Shown here: piece after piece, positions 61,554 through 64,000 of the stretch
Position numbering within the stretch: the stretch's first letter is position 1
How the letters are laid out: every line of letters starts with the position of its first letter
Assembly (NCBI GenBank): GCA_023229765.1
Contig: JALNYO010000006.1
Coordinates: 62,001 to 126,000 of the forward strand
Origin: Syntrophales bacterium
Lineage (GTDB): Bacteria; Desulfobacterota; Syntrophia; Syntrophales; UBA5619
Length of the DNA: 64,000 nt
Direction: 5' to 3'
Notes under the pieces: model-generated
What the model was told of the DNA's origin: nothing
The model's database searches: none
The model's input: the letters and a program-made list of their open reading frames with translations, nothing else
Program-made: the position numbers and the translations under genes

Positions 61554-63083
61554 ATGAAGAAGGAAATAGCCGTTTTTTTAGGAACGCTGTTGGGGGTTGC
61601 CTCCATATTGGGCTTTACCGCGACGTCCGGAGCAGCCGTTATCAGCGCAGCGACCCAAGCCTGCATAGACTGTCACGAGACTATTAATCCGGGAATGGTC
61701 GCCGATTGGAGAAAGAGCCTTCATGCGACTGTATCCCCGGCAGAGGCAATAAAGAAACCACTTCTGGAGAGGAGAGTCTCCTTTAAAAACCCACCCCCGG
61801 GGCTGGAAGCGACGGCCGTCGGTTGTGCCGAGTGCCACACGCTGAATTCCGATGCTCACAAAGACACATTTGACCATAACGGGGTCAAGGTGCATATTGT
61901 AGTCAGTCCCAGGGATTGCGCAACCTGCCACCCCGAGGAGGTAGCGGAATACGGCCATAATATCATGTCCCAGGCGCATGGAAACCTTTTGCAAAATCCC
62001 GTTTATAAGAGCATGATGGATGCGGCCAACTGCCTGCAGAAATTCGACGGCGTCCGCGCCCGGCTTACCACAGTTGATAAACTTACCGAAGAGGATTCCT
62101 GCATCCACTGCCACGGGACGAAGGTCGAGGTTACGGGCAGCAAGATTCGTGAAACCTCAATGGGCGAGATGACATTCCCGGTTCTTTCCGGATGGCCGAG
62201 CGGCGGCGTCGGGCGGATAAACCCGGACGGCTCGAAGGGCGCCTGCACAGCCTGTCACACCCGTCACGCCTTTTCCATCGAGATGGCCCGTAAGCCTGCG
62301 ACCTGCTCGGAGTGCCATAAAGGACCCGACGTGCCAGCTTACAAGGTTTACCAGGTCAGCAAACACGGCAATCTTTATGAATCGGCCGGCGACAAATGGA
62401 ACTTCAGCGCCGTGCCCTGGACGGTCGGAAGGGACTTTACCGCGCCGACCTGCGCGACCTGCCACGCAAGCCTTCTTGTCAACGAAGCCGGCGATGTTGT
62501 CGCCAAACGGAGCCACCAGATGAACGACCGAAGCGCCTGGCGGCTGTTCGGTCTGCCCTACGCCCACCCCCATCCCCAATCCCCCGATACCACAATCATC
62601 AAAAACAGGGCGGGGCTTCCCCTCCCCACGGAACTTACCGGAGAAACGGCTGCCGGTTATCTGATCGATAAAAAAGAGCAGGGCAAGAGGCGTGCCTCCA
62701 TGCAGGCGATATGCCTTCAGTGCCATGCAACTTCCTGGGTGGACGGCCACTTTGCCCGTCTGGAAAATTCAGTCGAGACCACCAACCAGATGACCAGGAC
62801 CGCCACCGACATCATTCTCGCCGCCTGGAAAAAGGGACTCGCCAAAGGACTTGACAAGAAGGACAGCATCTTCAACGAGGCCATAGAGCGGATGTGGGTT
62901 GAACAGTGGCTTTTCTACGCCAACTCGACCCGTTTTGCCTCGGCGATGGGCGGGGCGGATTACGGGGTCTTCGCGGACGGCCGCTGGTATATGTCAAAGA
63001 ACATCCAGCAGATGGCAGACTGGCTGTTTTTTCTCGAGGCAGCGCAGAAAAACGAAAAAAATGGTAGAACTACAAAAAAATAG
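61554..63083 (+). CDS. Octaheme c-type cytochrome of the hydroxylamine oxidoreductase family
   Basis: 509 residues. A signal peptide of about 28 residues directs it to the periplasm. Eight CxxCH haem motifs can be counted (CIDCH, CAECH, CATCH, CIHCH, CTACH, CSECH, CATCH, CLQCH). Size and spacing fit the HAO/HaoA-like family rather than NrfA or octaheme nitrite reductase. Members either oxidise hydroxylamine or, in anaerobes, reduce nitrite or hydroxylamine; whether the crosslinking Tyr is present cannot be judged by eye. The start at 61554 follows AGGAGGGGG. Confidence 0.85.
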   Translation: MKKEIAVFLGTLLGVASILGFTATSGAAVISAATQACIDCHETINPGMVADWRKSLHATVSPAEAIKKPLLERRVSFKNPPPGLEATAVGCAECHTLNSDAHKDTFDHNGVKVHIVVSPRDCATCHPEEVAEYGHNIMSQAHGNLLQNPVYKSMMDAANCLQKFDGVRARLTTVDKLTEEDSCIHCHGTKVEVTGSKIRETSMGEMTFPVLSGWPSGGVGRINPDGSKGACTACHTRHAFSIEMARKPATCSECHKGPDVPAYKVYQVSKHGNLYESAGDKWNFSAVPWTVGRDFTAPTCATCHASLLVNEAGDVVAKRSHQMNDRSAWRLFGLPYAHPHPQSPDTTIIKNRAGLPLPTELTGETAAGYLIDKKEQGKRRASMQAICLQCHATSWVDGHFARLENSVETTNQMTRTATDIILAAWKKGLAKGLDKKDSIFNEAIERMWVEQWLFYANSTRFASAMGGADYGVFADGRWYMSKNIQQMADWLFFLEAAQKNEKNGRTTKK

Positions 63084-63149
63084 ATGCCTCGCCTCAGCAT
63101 TGCCGGGGTGGCGGGGAAACTGAATCAAAACTGACGATGTTAAGACACG

Positions 63150-63497
63150 ATGAAACAGATCACAATATTTGCATTTAAGAATAATCCGCTCTGCTTTATG
63201 CATGTCCTTTTAAACGCGCTCGATCTTCACGAAAAGGGGCTGGGCGGAAGGATCGTTTTCGAGGGGGAAGCGACAACGCTGATTCCCATTATGGCTGAAT
63301 CGCCGCATTTCCTCCATTCGCCGTACGCAAAGGTCAAAGAAAAGGGGCTGATCGATGCGGTATGTCGGGCGTGTTCGATAAAGATGGGGGTTCTTGAAGC
63401 TGTTGAAAAAGAGGGGCTTCCGATCGCCGGCGAGATGTCCGGTCATCCGGCCATGTCCAAATATATCGCCGCCGGCCAGGAAATAGTTGTCATGTAA
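63150..63497 (+). CDS. DsrE/DsrF-like small protein
   Basis: 115 residues, soluble. The fold pattern (FAFKNNPLCFMHVLLNAL, IVFEGEATTLIP, AVCRACSIKMGV) resembles DsrE-like sulfur-handling proteins, with Cys73 and Cys76 as CxxC in VCRACSIK-type context. A role in sulfur relay or redox is inferred. It sits 66 bases after the octaheme cytochrome and just before the flavodiiron gene. Confidence 0.68.
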   Translation: MKQITIFAFKNNPLCFMHVLLNALDLHEKGLGGRIVFEGEATTLIPIMAESPHFLHSPYAKVKEKGLIDAVCRACSIKMGVLEAVEKEGLPIAGEMSGHPAMSKYIAAGQEIVVM

Positions 63498-63593
63498 CTG
63501 CTCAAAGGATAGGCTATAAACTTTAGGGCGAAGAGCCTGAGCGGCAACCGTCAGTTAACCAAAATACTAACAATATCAAGTTGGAGGATGATT

Positions 63594-64000
63594 ATGAAGG
63601 GCACAAAAATAACGGAAGGCATCTACCGCTTGGGGGTAAACCTGGGTGGGGATCTGCTCTTTGAAGGGATGTGGCCAATTCCGGATGGAATCTCGATAAA
63701 TTCATACGTCGTGCGCGGGGATAAAACCGCGTTGATCGATCTGGTTGAGGATATCGGGGAAAAACCTGCCGAGTACGAACAGGCGCTGGCCTCGCTCTTG
63801 CTGAAGCCGGAAGATATAGATTGCCTGATTATAAACCATATGGAGCCTGACCACACCAGCTGGCTTCCGGAATTTTACAGAAGAAACCCGGATGTGGAAT
63901 TTTACATCACCGCCAAAGGGGCTTCCGTCCTGAAGGCGTTTACGGGGATTGAAAATAATGTTCATATCGTCAAAACCGGGGACATTCTCGATCTCGGAGG
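63594..64000 (+). CDS. Flavodiiron protein / FprA-like A-type flavoprotein (cut by window end)
   Basis: The first 135 residues are visible. The metallo-beta-lactamase core shows the flavodiiron iron-site motif H-x-E-x-D as INHMEPDHTSW, which separates it from hydrolytic beta-lactamase folds. These proteins reduce nitric oxide or oxygen using a flavodoxin domain that would lie beyond the window. GGAGG precedes the ATG. Next to an HAO-type cytochrome it suggests nitrogen-oxide detoxification. Confidence 0.85.
   Translation, partial: MKGTKITEGIYRLGVNLGGDLLFEGMWPIPDGISINSYVVRGDKTALIDLVEDIGEKPAEYEQALASLLLKPEDIDCLIINHMEPDHTSWLPEFYRRNPDVEFYITAKGASVLKAFTGIENNVHIVKTGDILDLG

Noticed and set aside
1..64000. 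CRISPR array, tRNA or rRNA genes
   Set aside because: No regularly spaced short repeats and no tRNA T-loop or rRNA-like sequence was seen; a proper RNA search would be needed to exclude small RNAs.

Overview
The window looks like the chromosome of a strictly anaerobic or microaerophilic Gram-negative bacterium, most likely a deltaproteobacterium (Desulfobacterota, Syntrophia-like). This is inferred from gene content rather than from any marker RNA. The clues are a pyruvate:ferredoxin oxidoreductase operon, an aldehyde:ferredoxin oxidoreductase, an octaheme cytochrome c, a flavodiiron protein, selenocysteine synthase, several radical SAM proteins, a DUF6178-type protein, and the order DUF2344/radical SAM - rplU - rpmA - obgE - proB. 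No rRNA or tRNA gene was found.

Layout. 0-5.4 kb: rluD-like gene (cut by the window edge), selA, a HemN/HemW-like radical SAM gene, def, and an MscS channel. 5.4-10.7 kb: a MITE-like inverted-repeat element, then an XRE-cupin regulator and a four-gene pyruvate/2-oxoacid:ferredoxin oxidoreductase operon whose delta subunit is fused to a GltD-like flavoprotein. 10.8-14.2 kb: a copper operon csoR-copZ-copA with a near-consensus promoter and a CsoR-like operator. 14.5-18.8 kb: a DUF6178 protein, an AI-2E/PerM transporter and a THUMP methyltransferase. 18.9-21.3 kb: an IS4-family element with a clear 9-bp target duplication inside a small methyltransferase-like gene, followed by a HigBA toxin-antitoxin pair. 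21.4-24.2 kb: a GlcD/GlcF-type 2-hydroxyacid dehydrogenase pair. 24.2-26.8 kb: an acetyltransferase, a methyltransferase and a CDF transporter.

26.8-37.5 kb is an accessory region. It holds three exported proteins, a VapBC-like pair, a B12-binding radical SAM protein, an AT-rich serine protease and DUF2971 gene, a ParE/RelB-like pair bracketed by 263-bp direct repeats, and a DUF4143 ATPase. Scattered in it are decayed pieces of an aldehyde ferredoxin oxidoreductase, two acyl-CoA ligases and an SCP2 protein. An intact alcohol dehydrogenase - SCP2 - aldehyde ferredoxin oxidoreductase set lies next to it at 37.6-41.1 kb, so the remnants look like debris of a once larger or duplicated acid/aldehyde/alcohol pathway.

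41.2-57.8 kb is mostly housekeeping: typA, a DEAD-box helicase, an FmdB-type zinc ribbon, and an ilvB-ilvN-ilvC operon preceded by a readable attenuator (a leader peptide with four Val and two Ile codons in a row, then a terminator). It continues with a catabolic-looking oxidoreductase/amidase/hydroxyacid dehydrogenase group, a DUF3426 protein and hpt. 55.2-64 kb: a TIGR03960/DUF2344 radical SAM fusion, rplU, rpmA, obgE and proB. The end is a probable nitrogen-oxide stress group: octaheme cytochrome, DsrE-like protein and flavodiiron protein, the last cut by the window edge.
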